From positions 1,358,297 to 1,422,296 of the forward strand of contig NZ_LR027848.1 in assembly GCF_900607235.1 (NCBI RefSeq): a stretch of DNA of 64,000 bases, read 5' to 3'. Source of the stretch: Olivibacter jilunii (GTDB lineage Bacteria; Bacteroidota; Bacteroidia; Sphingobacteriales; Sphingobacteriaceae). A program made the position numbers and the translations under genes. Of this stretch, positions 54,398-62,873 are shown piece after piece. Below the pieces are notes generated by a model, which saw only the letters and a program-made list of their open reading frames with translations, did no database searches and was not told the origin of the DNA. How positions within the stretch are numbered: position 1 is the stretch's first letter; the number at the start of each line of letters is the position of its first letter.

Positions 54398-55291
54398 TTA
54401 TTTCGAAACGAGGAGCAATTGTCCAACAACGAGATCATCGCTATCCAAGCTGTTAAGATTTTTTAGTTCGTCGGTGGTAAGCCCGTAACGTTTACTGATA
54501 CTGTAAATTGTATCGCCTTGTCGCACCTCATGTATTTTCATTTCTACCGGTGGTTTGGCTTCGGCTTTTTCAGGTTCTTTCGGACTGTTATCAGCAATTT
54601 CAACTAATACCCGTTCTTCCCTGTTTATTTTCTCCGGTGCTTTTTCTCCACGATCGTATTCATATAATCCATAACGTTCAATCAAATCGATCAATAATTC
54701 TGCATAGCGAGGATTGGTGGCATAACCGGCCTTTTTCAGCCCTTTAGCCCACCCGGTATAGTCGTCTTTGTCAAGCTCAAATAAAGGAGCGTAGCGTTTT
54801 CGTAAGAGGAATTCAGAATGATCTCGAAAAGAGTCTTCCGGTGAACGATACACGCGGAAACAGTCATTGATAGCGTCATCATCCTTAAAAAACGATTCAC
54901 CTTTCCAATCGGGGGTACATTTGATACCAAAGTGATTGTTGGCTTCTCTAGCCAATGTACTATTTCCGTTAGCCGACTCTAAAAGGCCTTGTGCCAACGT
55001 GATGCTGGCGGGTATCCCGTAAGTGTTCATCTCTTGAATAGCAATCGTTTTATAACGACTGATATAATCTTGTGCAGAAGCGCTTATCGCGGCAGGCTTG
55101 TTACTCGGCCGATGCGGATGATTATGCCGCCGTCCCTCGTTGTTGCTTCCGTACGATCCCTGTTGTCGAGTTTTGGAACTCTGTAGCACTTTTTGCTTTG
55201 GTAGGCAAGATGTTAGGCTCAAGGAAATACAAAAAAAAAGAATGAGGTATACGAACGATGGTAAAGCGATATGCTGCAGCTGCTTGTTCAT
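54398..55291 (-). CDS. Glucosaminidase-LysM lipoprotein (first of two)
   Basis: MNKQLQHIALPSFVYLILFF is followed by CISLSLTSC, a lipoprotein signal with lipobox LTSC. The glucosaminidase domain spans about residues 70-205: YGIPASITLAQGLLESANGN (catalytic Glu), EANNHFGIKC and SFRDHSEFLLRKRYAPLFEL, AGYATNPRYAELLIDLIERY. One LysM domain at the end (EVRQGDTIYSISKRYGLTTD) binds peptidoglycan. It cleaves GlcNAc-MurNAc glycan strands. Its partner 55305-55988, with the same two domains, lies 13 bp upstream, so the genes are cotranscribed. Confidence 0.94.
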   Translation of the reverse strand: MNKQLQHIALPSFVYLILFFCISLSLTSCLPKQKVLQSSKTRQQGSYGSNNEGRRHNHPHRPSNKPAAISASAQDYISRYKTIAIQEMNTYGIPASITLAQGLLESANGNSTLAREANNHFGIKCTPDWKGESFFKDDDAINDCFRVYRSPEDSFRDHSEFLLRKRYAPLFELDKDDYTGWAKGLKKAGYATNPRYAELLIDLIERYGLYEYDRGEKAPEKINREERVLVEIADNSPKEPEKAEAKPPVEMKIHEVRQGDTIYSISKRYGLTTDELKNLNSLDSDDLVVGQLLLVSK

Positions 55292-55304
55292 TTTGCGATC
55301 TACG

Positions 55305-55988
55305 TTAAATTTTTAAATGTTGACCAATTCTTAGCCGGTCACTCCGAAGTTGATTTTTGGTTTTAATACGGCTAACGGAGGTTTTGTATCGTTTGGCAAT
55401 TGCTCCCAACGTATCGCCTTTTTTTACCGTATAGCGTAGATTGATTTCGGAAGCAGTGGATTTCTCTTCGAAAGGGGCATCCTGCGGTTCTATATAATCC
55501 GCTGGTCTATTGTCAAATAAAAAAAGTTGATGTTTCTTTATAATGGCAACAATGTGGGCTGCCCAGGCCTTGCTACCTGCGTAACCACCGCGCATGATGC
55601 CATAGGCCCAAGAATGATAATCATACGCACTGTATCGATCAAAAAGCGACCGAAATTGCTTACGGGTTTTGAGGTAATTAATGAAATCATCGTAAGAAGC
55701 CTTAACGCTATCATAGCCCTTGTAAGACGATCGGATTTTTTTGCTGTTATTGGCACCACGAATGCCGAAATGATTATTGAGATGGATTGCAACCTTACTA
55801 CTACCATTCGCGCTTTCATGCATAGCTACCGCTAGAATAATACTGGCCGGAACACCGAATTTCTCCATCGCGTCGATGGCCCACTCTTTGTGAGCCTCTA
55901 TATAGGCATGCGCGCCCCCTTGCGCATAGCTGGTTTGCGACAAGAAAAAAAGGAAAAACAAGAATATGGGAAACCGAAGGGTTTTCAT
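55305..55988 (-). CDS. Glucosaminidase-LysM exported protein (second of two)
   Basis: The signal peptide (MKTLRFPIFLFFLFFLSQTS then YAQ) predicts export without lipidation. The glucosaminidase domain is at about residues 30-165 with FGVPASIILAVAMHESANGS (catalytic Glu), LNNHFGIRGANN and MRGGYAGSKAWAAHIVAIIK; one LysM domain closes it (YTVKKGDTLGAIAKRYKTSV). Shorter than its neighbour, which has a Pro/Lys-rich linker. Together they give one lipid-anchored and one soluble enzyme of the same type. It starts 3 bp after the stop of the methyltransferase gene. Confidence 0.94.
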   Translation of the reverse strand: MKTLRFPIFLFFLFFLSQTSYAQGGAHAYIEAHKEWAIDAMEKFGVPASIILAVAMHESANGSSKVAIHLNNHFGIRGANNSKKIRSSYKGYDSVKASYDDFINYLKTRKQFRSLFDRYSAYDYHSWAYGIMRGGYAGSKAWAAHIVAIIKKHQLFLFDNRPADYIEPQDAPFEEKSTASEINLRYTVKKGDTLGAIAKRYKTSVSRIKTKNQLRSDRLRIGQHLKI

Positions 55989-55991
55989 TTA

Positions 55992-56627
55992 CTATAATTT
56001 TCTGATAAGGAATATACCATCACGGATTGGTAAAATCAATTTCTGTACCCGTTTGTCTTGTGCGATGGTTTTGTTGAGTTCAATGATTTGCTCGGTTTGT
56101 TTATCCGGTGATGCGTCTGTAATTTTTCCCTTCCAAAGTACATTGTCGATCATAATCAGCCCGCCTGTTCTCACTTTGTCAAGCACGAGTTCAAAATAAT
56201 TAAGGTTATTCTTTTTATCAGCATCGATGAAGACTAGGTCGAAGGTTTCCTCAAGTGTCGGTATAATCTGCAGGGCTTCGCCAATATGGTAACGTATTTT
56301 GGCACCGTAAGGTGAAGCATCGAAATACCCCTGAACTCGTTCAGCCAACTCTTCGTTGATATCAATGGTATGCAAGATCCCATCAGAAACAAGCCCCTCT
56401 GCTAAACAAAGACTCGCATAACCTGTGAAGGTGCCAATCTCTAAAATTCTTTTCGGAGCTAAGAGGTGACTTATTAAACTCAAAAAACGCCCCTGGAAAT
56501 GTCCGGAAAGCATATGAGGCTGAGTTTCCTTTAAATAGGTCTCCCGATTAATTGCTTTCAAAAGGGGAGGCTCATCATCACAGGTACTCGTTAAATAGGC
56601 ATTGAGCAAGTTATCCATTATCTCCAT
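55992..56627 (-). CDS. Class I SAM-dependent O-methyltransferase
   Basis: A 211-residue O-methyltransferase of the catechol/caffeoyl-CoA type. The SAM site reads RILEIGTFTGYASLCLAEGL, then LHTIDINEE, and metal-binding residues show in LVFIDADKKNNLNYFELVLD and IMIDNVLWKGKI. ATGs at 56627 and 56618 are both usable. Members act on catechols or other small hydroxylated molecules; the substrate here is unknown. It heads the operon with the two glucosaminidases. Confidence 0.93.
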   Translation of the reverse strand: MEIMDNLLNAYLTSTCDDEPPLLKAINRETYLKETQPHMLSGHFQGRFLSLISHLLAPKRILEIGTFTGYASLCLAEGLVSDGILHTIDINEELAERVQGYFDASPYGAKIRYHIGEALQIIPTLEETFDLVFIDADKKNNLNYFELVLDKVRTGGLIMIDNVLWKGKITDASPDKQTEQIIELNKTIAQDKRVQKLILPIRDGIFLIRKL

Positions 56628-56775
56628 GAAGCAAACTTATATAAAATGCTCGGTATTTTCGAATACCACAATATAAATTATAGCTATACAAAGATCCTTT
56701 CGAGAAGCGCTTTTAATCTGCTATTGTGCTAGTATTAAGAGAACGTTTTTTTGAAAACATAATAATGGTCTGTTA

Positions 56776-57189
56776 TTAAGACTGAATCGTCTTAAGATAA
56801 TCTTGCAAGATAATGACAGCAGAAACGGCATCCACTAAGCCTTTTTCTTGTCTTTTTGATCGTCTTAGTCCGCTTTGTGCAATACTGGCCGAGGCCATTT
56901 TTGAGGTGAATCGCTCGTCCATGGTAACGATTGGCATTTGAGGAAAGGACTTTTTCAGTAAATTAATAAAACCTTTTACATGTACGGCCGATTGAGAATC
57001 AGATCCATCCAGTTGCTTGGGCATACCTACGACAAAAGATTCCACCTGTTCCTGGGATACATATTTTTTCAGGTATTCAATAACATCTTTTGGATGAATG
57101 GTGGTTAAAGCGGTCGCGATAATTTGTAAAGGATCTGTCACTGCGACACCTATTCGCTTTGTGCCATAATCAAAAGCCATTATCCGCAT
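56776..57189 (-). CDS. ruvX: Putative Holliday junction resolvase RuvX/YqgF
   Basis: A 137-residue RNase H-fold nuclease with MAFDYGTKRIGVAVTDPLQI (catalytic Asp), VVGMPKQLDGSDSQSAVHV, VTMDERFTSKMA (Glu) and KGLVDAVSAVIILQDYL (Asp). Members process 16S rRNA ends and have been tested as junction resolvases. ATGs at 57189 and 57180 are both possible. It has a consensus -7 box TATCTTTG at 57224-57217. Confidence 0.94.
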   Translation of the reverse strand: MRIMAFDYGTKRIGVAVTDPLQIIATALTTIHPKDVIEYLKKYVSQEQVESFVVGMPKQLDGSDSQSAVHVKGFINLLKKSFPQMPIVTMDERFTSKMASASIAQSGLRRSKRQEKGLVDAVSAVIILQDYLKTIQS

Positions 57190-57216
57190 AAATTCTTATT
57201 TTTGAACATCTGTTCG

Positions 57217-57224
57217 CAAAGATA
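57217..57224 (-). promoter_or_regulatory. -7 element of ruvX
   Basis: TATCTTTG on the minus strand, 27 bp before the start at 57189. A -33 box is not obvious. Confidence 0.45.
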
Positions 57225-57291
57225 CGGAAAGCTAATCTATTTTAGGCTTAAGAAGGCCAAGAGCGAGTAGTACAAGCCCATAAAGGAAAAT

Positions 57292-58407
57292 ATGCAGTTT
57301 AAAGATATAATAGGACAGGAAAAAGTAAAAGCGCACTTGATCAATACGGTAAAGGAAAATAGAGTAAGCCACGCGCAACTTTTTCTTGGTCCCGAAGGAA
57401 GCGGAAGTTTACCACTTGCTGTCGCCTACGCGCAATACATTAATTGTGAAAACAAGCAAGAGAACGATAGCTGCGGTAGTTGCAGTTCGTGTAGAAAATA
57501 TGCGAAGATTATTCATCCCGATCTGCACTTTTCCTACCCCTTTTTTGCGTCGCATAAAGAGGACACGGCCAGTACTTTCATTGATCAATGGCGAAACAGT
57601 TTCCTGAGAAATCCCTACCTCAATCTGGAAACCTGGCGAAGTAGCCTGGATGCAGGAAATAAACAGGCGAATATCAACATTGCTGAATGCCATCACATTA
57701 TCCAAAAATTAAGTCTCAAAGCTTTTGAAGCTCCCTATAAGGTGCTTATTATGTGGTTGCCCGAATTTTTGGATAAAGAAGGGAATACCTTACTTAAGTT
57801 GATTGAGGAGCCGCCTGAAAAAACGCTATTCTTGCTGGTAACGCAAAATCAGGATCAATTACTGAACACCATTATATCCCGAACTCAATTAGTAAAAGTA
57901 AATGCACTTGATAAAGTTAGTCTGGCGGAGTTTTTGGTTCGTGAAAAGGGTGTGTCACATGAGAAGGCTTTGCAGCTGGCTTATATTAGCGAGGGTAATG
58001 TGCAGCAAGCGCTGTCCCTTTTGTCCGATGATCCGGGTGGGGGATATTTTCAGCTTTTTGTACAATGGTTGCGCTTCTGTTTTGGCGCACGTGTACTCGA
58101 TCTTTTGCAACTGGTTGAAGAAGATTTGTCCAAGCTTGGACGTGAAAATCAAAAAAGTTTCTTACTTTACGCTATTCAAATGATGCGTGATGTAGTGTTA
58201 TTTAAAGAGGGTGCAAAAACGCTCGTACACCTACCGGAGGCGGAAATGTCTTTTGTTGAAAAGTTTAGCCCGCTTTATGAAACGGCTAAATTGGAAGCTT
58301 GTGTCAGCATATTTGAAAAAACAAGTTATTACGTAGAACGCAATGCAAACCCTAAAATCTTATTTTTAGATGTATCTTTGCAATTAGTTTTATTATTTAA
58401 ACACTAA
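57292..58407 (+). CDS. holB: DNA polymerase III delta-prime subunit
   Basis: A clamp-loader subunit of 371 residues. It starts MQFKDIIGQEKVKAHLINTV and has RVSHAQLFLGPEGSGSLPLA (degenerate Walker A, as expected for delta-prime), zinc cysteines CENKQENDSCGSCSSCRKY, LIMWLPEFLDKEGNTLLKLI and NTIISRTQLVKVNAL. It binds gamma/tau and delta and opens the sliding clamp. Divergent from ruvX (102 bp). It heads the holB-ricT-gldH row, 37 bp before ricT. Confidence 0.95.
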   Translation: MQFKDIIGQEKVKAHLINTVKENRVSHAQLFLGPEGSGSLPLAVAYAQYINCENKQENDSCGSCSSCRKYAKIIHPDLHFSYPFFASHKEDTASTFIDQWRNSFLRNPYLNLETWRSSLDAGNKQANINIAECHHIIQKLSLKAFEAPYKVLIMWLPEFLDKEGNTLLKLIEEPPEKTLFLLVTQNQDQLLNTIISRTQLVKVNALDKVSLAEFLVREKGVSHEKALQLAYISEGNVQQALSLLSDDPGGGYFQLFVQWLRFCFGARVLDLLQLVEEDLSKLGRENQKSFLLYAIQMMRDVVLFKEGAKTLVHLPEAEMSFVEKFSPLYETAKLEACVSIFEKTSYYVERNANPKILFLDVSLQLVLLFKH

Positions 58408-58444
58408 ACGCTCCCGTGATAAACGGGACTCAATATATAGAAAT

Positions 58445-59824
58445 ATGGGATGTGATAATTGTTCATCCGGAGGAGGTTGTGCCCCTGCAGGTTGCCAGAG
58501 CAACGGTTCATGCATGACGAATGGATGCAATAAATTGGATGTGTACGATTGGCTAAGCCATATGGATATGCCAACAAATTATATACCGTTTAACATTGTA
58601 GAAGTAAGATTTAAAGGATCTCGAAAAGACTTTTATATCAATCAGGATAATCTTTATCTGGAAATGGGCGAACCTGTTGCAGTAGAAACGGCAACAGGCG
58701 GTTACGATATTGGCTTTGTCTCACTCACCGGTGAACTGGTTCGCTTGCAACTTAAAAAGAACAAGGTTGACCCTAATAGCGTTGAACGCAAGATATTTCG
58801 TAAGGCAACCAGTAATGATATGGATAAATATCAGGCGGCTAAAGACTTAGAATGGGAAACTATGCATCGTGCGCGAAAATTGGCTCTTGATTTAGGGTTG
58901 TCCATGAAGTTAAGTGATGTAGACTATCAAGGAGATAAGACAAAAGCTACTTTTTACTATACAGCTGAGGGCCGGGTCGACTTTAGAGAACTCATTAAAA
59001 AGATGGCGGAAGCTTTTCGTATTCGTATTGAGATGCGCCAAATTGGTATGCGGCAAGAAGCAAGTCGTTTGGGAGGCATCGGGTCTTGCGGAAGAGAACT
59101 TTGCTGTTCCACTTGGTTGACCGATTTTAAAACGGTCTCCACCGCTGCTGCACGATATCAGAATTTATCGCTGAATACGCTGAAATTAGCCGGCCAGTGC
59201 GGAAAGCTCAAATGTTGTCTCAACTATGAATTGGATACCTATATGGACGCCTTAAAAGATATTCCTAACGATATTGACCGCTTGGAAACAAAAAGAGGTA
59301 CCGCACGTTTGCAGAAAACGGATATCTTTAGGAGACTAATGTGGTTTTCCTTTCCGGAAGATGAAAACTGGATTCCCCTCGAAATAGACCAGGTGCGTAT
59401 CATAGCTGAAGGAAATAAAGAGGGCATCAAACCAGATGATCTGGTGGAGATTAAGGAAGAGGTAGCCATTGTTAAACCGGTAACTTACGACTATGAAAAT
59501 GTAGTAGGACAGGATAGCTTAACTCGTTTAGATGACAAAAGCAAAAAGAAGAAACGTCCGTCCAAGAAAAGAAATAAAAACAAACAACCAGCCTCCGATA
59601 GACAGACAGATGCCGGACAGACACTAAATTCCGGACAGAAACTGCAACAGAAAACAGCCACTTCTCCAAAAAAAGAAGGCAAGGTTTCAGCGGATCATGC
59701 GGGAGGGGATAAGGGAGCGGTTAAGGACGCGGCAAACGCGCAAAAAACAAAAAACAGTCGCAGACGATACAGAGGTAAACGAACAAATAAGGAGGGAGGG
59801 GCATCAAATGGTGAAAAACCCTAA
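58445..59824 (+). CDS. ricT: RicT/PSP1-family protein with Cys-rich N-terminus and basic tail
   Basis: A PSP1-domain protein of 459 residues. The core (about 45-270) has the RicT features GRELCCSTWL and CGKLKCCLNYE, whose cysteines bind an iron-sulfur cluster in the Bacillus protein (with RicA/RicF, affecting RNase Y). The N-terminus has six extra cysteines at residues 3, 6, 12, 17, 23 and 28 (MGCDNCSSGGGCAPAGC), typical of Bacteroidetes members. The last 100 residues are Lys/Arg/Gln-rich and look disordered. The 3' end overlaps the gldH start by 17 bp. Confidence 0.92.
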   Translation: MGCDNCSSGGGCAPAGCQSNGSCMTNGCNKLDVYDWLSHMDMPTNYIPFNIVEVRFKGSRKDFYINQDNLYLEMGEPVAVETATGGYDIGFVSLTGELVRLQLKKNKVDPNSVERKIFRKATSNDMDKYQAAKDLEWETMHRARKLALDLGLSMKLSDVDYQGDKTKATFYYTAEGRVDFRELIKKMAEAFRIRIEMRQIGMRQEASRLGGIGSCGRELCCSTWLTDFKTVSTAAARYQNLSLNTLKLAGQCGKLKCCLNYELDTYMDALKDIPNDIDRLETKRGTARLQKTDIFRRLMWFSFPEDENWIPLEIDQVRIIAEGNKEGIKPDDLVEIKEEVAIVKPVTYDYENVVGQDSLTRLDDKSKKKKRPSKKRNKNKQPASDRQTDAGQTLNSGQKLQQKTATSPKKEGKVSADHAGGDKGAVKDAANAQKTKNSRRRYRGKRTNKEGGASNGEKP

Positions 59825-60296
59825 AATTCGTAACCTTATTTGCTTGGTGGCTATGATGAGCTGTATGCTTTCGTGTAATCATGGCGCATTGGTCGACGAG
59901 TTTAGACCCGTACCCAACCAGGCATGGAATTATGCCTTTACACCAGAGTTTAAAGTTGAAGTAAAAAATAATACGATACCCTATCGATTGAAAGTGAATG
60001 TACGCTTGACGTCGGAGTACCGATACGCAAATCTATTTGTTTTGGTACATCAAAGAAGTGCAAAACATAAACCGAGCAGCAAACGGATCGAGCTGCAGGT
60101 GGCCGATAAAGACGGCCGTTGGCTGGGCAAAGGTATCGGAAGCTTGTATAGTTATCAGATTGCTTACAATACCAACTATCATTTTCCCGATACAGGGACT
60201 TACTATTTTAAAATTGAGCAAAACATGCGAGATAGTCCTTTAAAAGGAGTTAGCGACGTGGGAATTTGTGTGCTTCCCGAAAGTGTTGCAAAATAA
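59808..60296 (+). CDS. gldH: GldH-like gliding-motility lipoprotein
   Basis: Start at 59808 (MVKNPKIRNLICLVAMMSCM followed by LSC) gives a lipoprotein signal with lipobox MLSC, about residue 20. The frame is open upstream but only inside ricT. After it comes a GldH-type beta-domain: VDEFRPVPNQAWNYAFTPEF, TYYFKIEQNMRDSPLKGVSD and GICVLPE. GldH is required for gliding in Flavobacterium and is kept in many non-gliding Bacteroidetes. A purine-rich stretch GGAGGGAGGGG at 59791-59801 lies just upstream; such Shine-Dalgarno-like sites are rare in this window. Confidence 0.9.
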   Translation: MVKNPKIRNLICLVAMMSCMLSCNHGALVDEFRPVPNQAWNYAFTPEFKVEVKNNTIPYRLKVNVRLTSEYRYANLFVLVHQRSAKHKPSSKRIELQVADKDGRWLGKGIGSLYSYQIAYNTNYHFPDTGTYYFKIEQNMRDSPLKGVSDVGICVLPESVAK

Positions 60297-60343
60297 TCGG
60301 CATGATTTATGTCTTAATAAAGACAAAAAGCCAGAATTTGTCT

Positions 60344-61765
60344 ATGCACAAAACTTTACCTCAACAGCTTTTCTATATCTTATTTTTTGTATTACTGGCA
60401 GCTTGCAGACAATCGGGCTCGCCTATCGGAGATCTGTTATTTAAGCAAACCAAAAATAAAGTTTATAAAGAAGTAAACACCGATTCGTTACATACTTACT
60501 TTAAAAACTATTTGGAGACAAACACAAATCTATTTAAGAATCCAAAGTATTTAACCCGCTTTTATACAAACGCAAATTTTGAGCCGGTACTAATTACCAA
60601 GTTTTACGCGGATTCTTCACTTTTTCGTTTGATAGATTTTCTAAAGCGTGTCGAAGAACATGGCCTTTCAACCCGATCGTATAAAGCAGATACCCTATAC
60701 GATGCACTTGTTCAGCTGTCGGGTCGAAAGGATATGAAGGTCGATGAGGCCTATGCATGTATTGTTCGTGCGGAGCTGCTCGCGGCGGAGGCGCTTACTC
60801 GATATGCTTTTGCATTGGAATATGGGATGACGAATCCAAGGAAAGTATTACCTCGTTATTATATTCCTGTAAGCAGACCCGATAGCGTGTCCTTTGACCG
60901 GGTTCTGAGCGTTGAAAATTTAAAGCATTACCTAGATAGTATACAGCCTAAAAGTGGTGCTTACAGAGCGATGCAAAAAGCTTTGATTAATGAGAACCAT
61001 GGAGCAAAAAAGATAGCGTTGATCGCAAATATGGAACGTTTGCGATGGAAGTACAAAATGGACAGCACCCATTTGATATATGTGAATATTCCAGCTTATC
61101 AATTATATATTATCCGTGACCGAAGCACAAAGGGTCAAATGAAGGTGGTTGTAGGAAAGGCAGACGGGCACGAAACCCCGATGCTGGCAAGTAAAATTCA
61201 TAGTGTACAAGTGAATCCGATTTGGAATATACCAACAAGTATTGCAAAGAAGGAGATATTAGTACAGGCGAAGGCCGACAAATATTATCTGGCCAATCAT
61301 GGAATGGATGTGTATAGAAGGGGCGTAAAAATCGCAAATCCGGATACGATCGACTGGAGCGTATATAATGAAGAAAACCTGCCTTATAGCTTTAAGCAAC
61401 AACCTGGGAACACTAATTCACTCGGACTTATTAAGTTTCTGTTTAAAAATGGAAGCAGCGTCTATCTGCACGATACACCGGCAAAGGCAGTGTTCAGTAG
61501 ATCAATGCGTGCTGCCAGTCATGGATGCGTAAGGGTAGAAAAGCCGCTGGATCTGGCACGTGCTTTATTTGGCGAAGGCGAAAAATACGACCTCATCAAG
61601 GAAGAGATGTCTAGTGAGGAACCTGTAGCCAAAACAATTGGACTTAAGCCACAAGTTCCCGTGGTATTAGACTATGTTACTTGTAAAATGGATAGTTCTT
61701 CCACTTTAAAGTTTTATCCGGACGTATATAAACTAGACTCCCTATTGTACCGATCGCTAAAGTAG
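60344..61765 (+). CDS. YcbB-like L,D-transpeptidase lipoprotein
   Basis: Start at 60344 (MHKTLPQQLFYILFFVLLAA then Cys) gives a lipoprotein signal, lipobox LAAC; upstream ATGs would hide it. The L,D-transpeptidase catalytic motif reads YLHDTPAKAVF and SHGCVRVEKPLDLA with the nucleophile Cys. The N-terminal half resembles the scaffold domain of YcbB (RVEEHGLSTRSYKADTLYD). It makes 3-3 peptidoglycan crosslinks or attaches proteins to the wall. It follows gldH by 47 bp and is convergent with the second transpeptidase, overlapping it by 9 bp. Confidence 0.92.
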   Translation: MHKTLPQQLFYILFFVLLAACRQSGSPIGDLLFKQTKNKVYKEVNTDSLHTYFKNYLETNTNLFKNPKYLTRFYTNANFEPVLITKFYADSSLFRLIDFLKRVEEHGLSTRSYKADTLYDALVQLSGRKDMKVDEAYACIVRAELLAAEALTRYAFALEYGMTNPRKVLPRYYIPVSRPDSVSFDRVLSVENLKHYLDSIQPKSGAYRAMQKALINENHGAKKIALIANMERLRWKYKMDSTHLIYVNIPAYQLYIIRDRSTKGQMKVVVGKADGHETPMLASKIHSVQVNPIWNIPTSIAKKEILVQAKADKYYLANHGMDVYRRGVKIANPDTIDWSVYNEENLPYSFKQQPGNTNSLGLIKFLFKNGSSVYLHDTPAKAVFSRSMRAASHGCVRVEKPLDLARALFGEGEKYDLIKEEMSSEEPVAKTIGLKPQVPVVLDYVTCKMDSSSTLKFYPDVYKLDSLLYRSLK

Positions 61766-62596
61766 GTTGCCTGCTTCGGCTAACGACATTGAATCGGGTA
61801 TTTCTGATTTGGATTCATCCATGTTGGCCGCCATTAAGCTTTGTGTTGCCGTCTGCTCATTTAGATAGGCGGACTGGTATTTTGCTGATTTACCGTATAT
61901 ATAAAGAACCGATTTGTTTTTGATCAGATCAATGATTTTATCTTTTAAAGGTTCGGATACGGCTGGACAGCCTTGGCTTACTCCCATTCGGTCTTGGCCT
62001 TTCAATATATTGGCTCCTACATACCAAGCGCCATGGAGCACAATGCCCCGCGCTCGCGCGTTTGTATTAAATCCACGATCTAAGCCGTCCAATTTTAACG
62101 ACCGACCATGCTTTCCTTGATACGTTTCTCCCGTTAAATAAAATCCTAAACTACTCTGATTCGAATTTGGTCGATCGGAAAACAACCTAGCCTCTTGAAT
62201 ACCGCTCCCGCGGCCATGCGCGACAAAGGTATTTAACAATAGACTATCCCGCTCCAAGTCAATAATCCACAAACGAGGCTTACTACTGTGTATGCTGAGA
62301 TCTGCGATGGTCAAAATGGGTGAATCGGTCTTTCCTTGTTCTCTTAAATTCAAATAGCCAATATATGCTTGCCTGAATACGACGCTATCTAATGTAGGTG
62401 CAAGCTTTTGCACATGCTCGTAAACAGATTCAAACGTGTTAGATAAGAGCGAACCGCGATTGGTCTTCTTTTTTTTGTTAAAAACCTTATGGTTTATAGG
62501 TCTGGGTGAATGGATGGATCGCCAACTGGTATTAATAACGATTGCTAAAAATAAAAAAATAATACTGGGCACTAAAATGCTCTTTCTCAACTTCAT
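61757..62596 (-). CDS. YkuD-type murein L,D-transpeptidase catalytic-domain protein
   Basis: Start at 62596 (MKLRKSILVPSIIFLFLAIV) gives a membrane anchor or uncleaved signal. The transpeptidase motif differs from its neighbour: GIVLHGAWYVG (His) and MGVSQGCPAVSEPLKDKII (nucleophile Cys), which is the YkuD_2 type where Pro follows the Cys. The domain spans about residues 90-250. It shares its 3' end, 9 bp, with the YcbB-like gene on the other strand. A role in crosslinking or linking lipoproteins to peptidoglycan is likely. Confidence 0.9.
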   Translation of the reverse strand: MKLRKSILVPSIIFLFLAIVINTSWRSIHSPRPINHKVFNKKKKTNRGSLLSNTFESVYEHVQKLAPTLDSVVFRQAYIGYLNLREQGKTDSPILTIADLSIHSSKPRLWIIDLERDSLLLNTFVAHGRGSGIQEARLFSDRPNSNQSSLGFYLTGETYQGKHGRSLKLDGLDRGFNTNARARGIVLHGAWYVGANILKGQDRMGVSQGCPAVSEPLKDKIIDLIKNKSVLYIYGKSAKYQSAYLNEQTATQSLMAANMDESKSEIPDSMSLAEAGNLL

Positions 62597-62873
62597 ATAC
62601 TCTCCACTTTTCTCTTTTCCATTTAGAGTCAAAAGACGTTTTTTTGAAAACGACAATTGCCCCGAATTTATTGTGTGACAAAAATACAATAAATATCTTA
62701 AAACTCATTCATTGTAAGAAATATTTTAACTATTCTGACAATTTAATAACAGGATACTAAGAAAAATGTCAAAACAGAAGTTTTATATATAAAACGAAGC
62801 GAGAAGGCTTTATATTTATCAGAATTTAAAAACATTCGCTCGTTTGATTGTTAGGAACTAAACTGAAATTCAT

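Noticed and set aside
55527-55835. A 102-codon plus-strand frame opposite the second LysM glucosaminidase.
   Set aside because: The minus-strand gene has signal peptide, catalytic Glu and LysM domain; the plus frame has no recognisable feature.
57217-57224. The ruvX -7 box considered as part of a shared divergent promoter with holB.
   Set aside because: No matching element for holB was found on the plus strand in the 102-bp gap.
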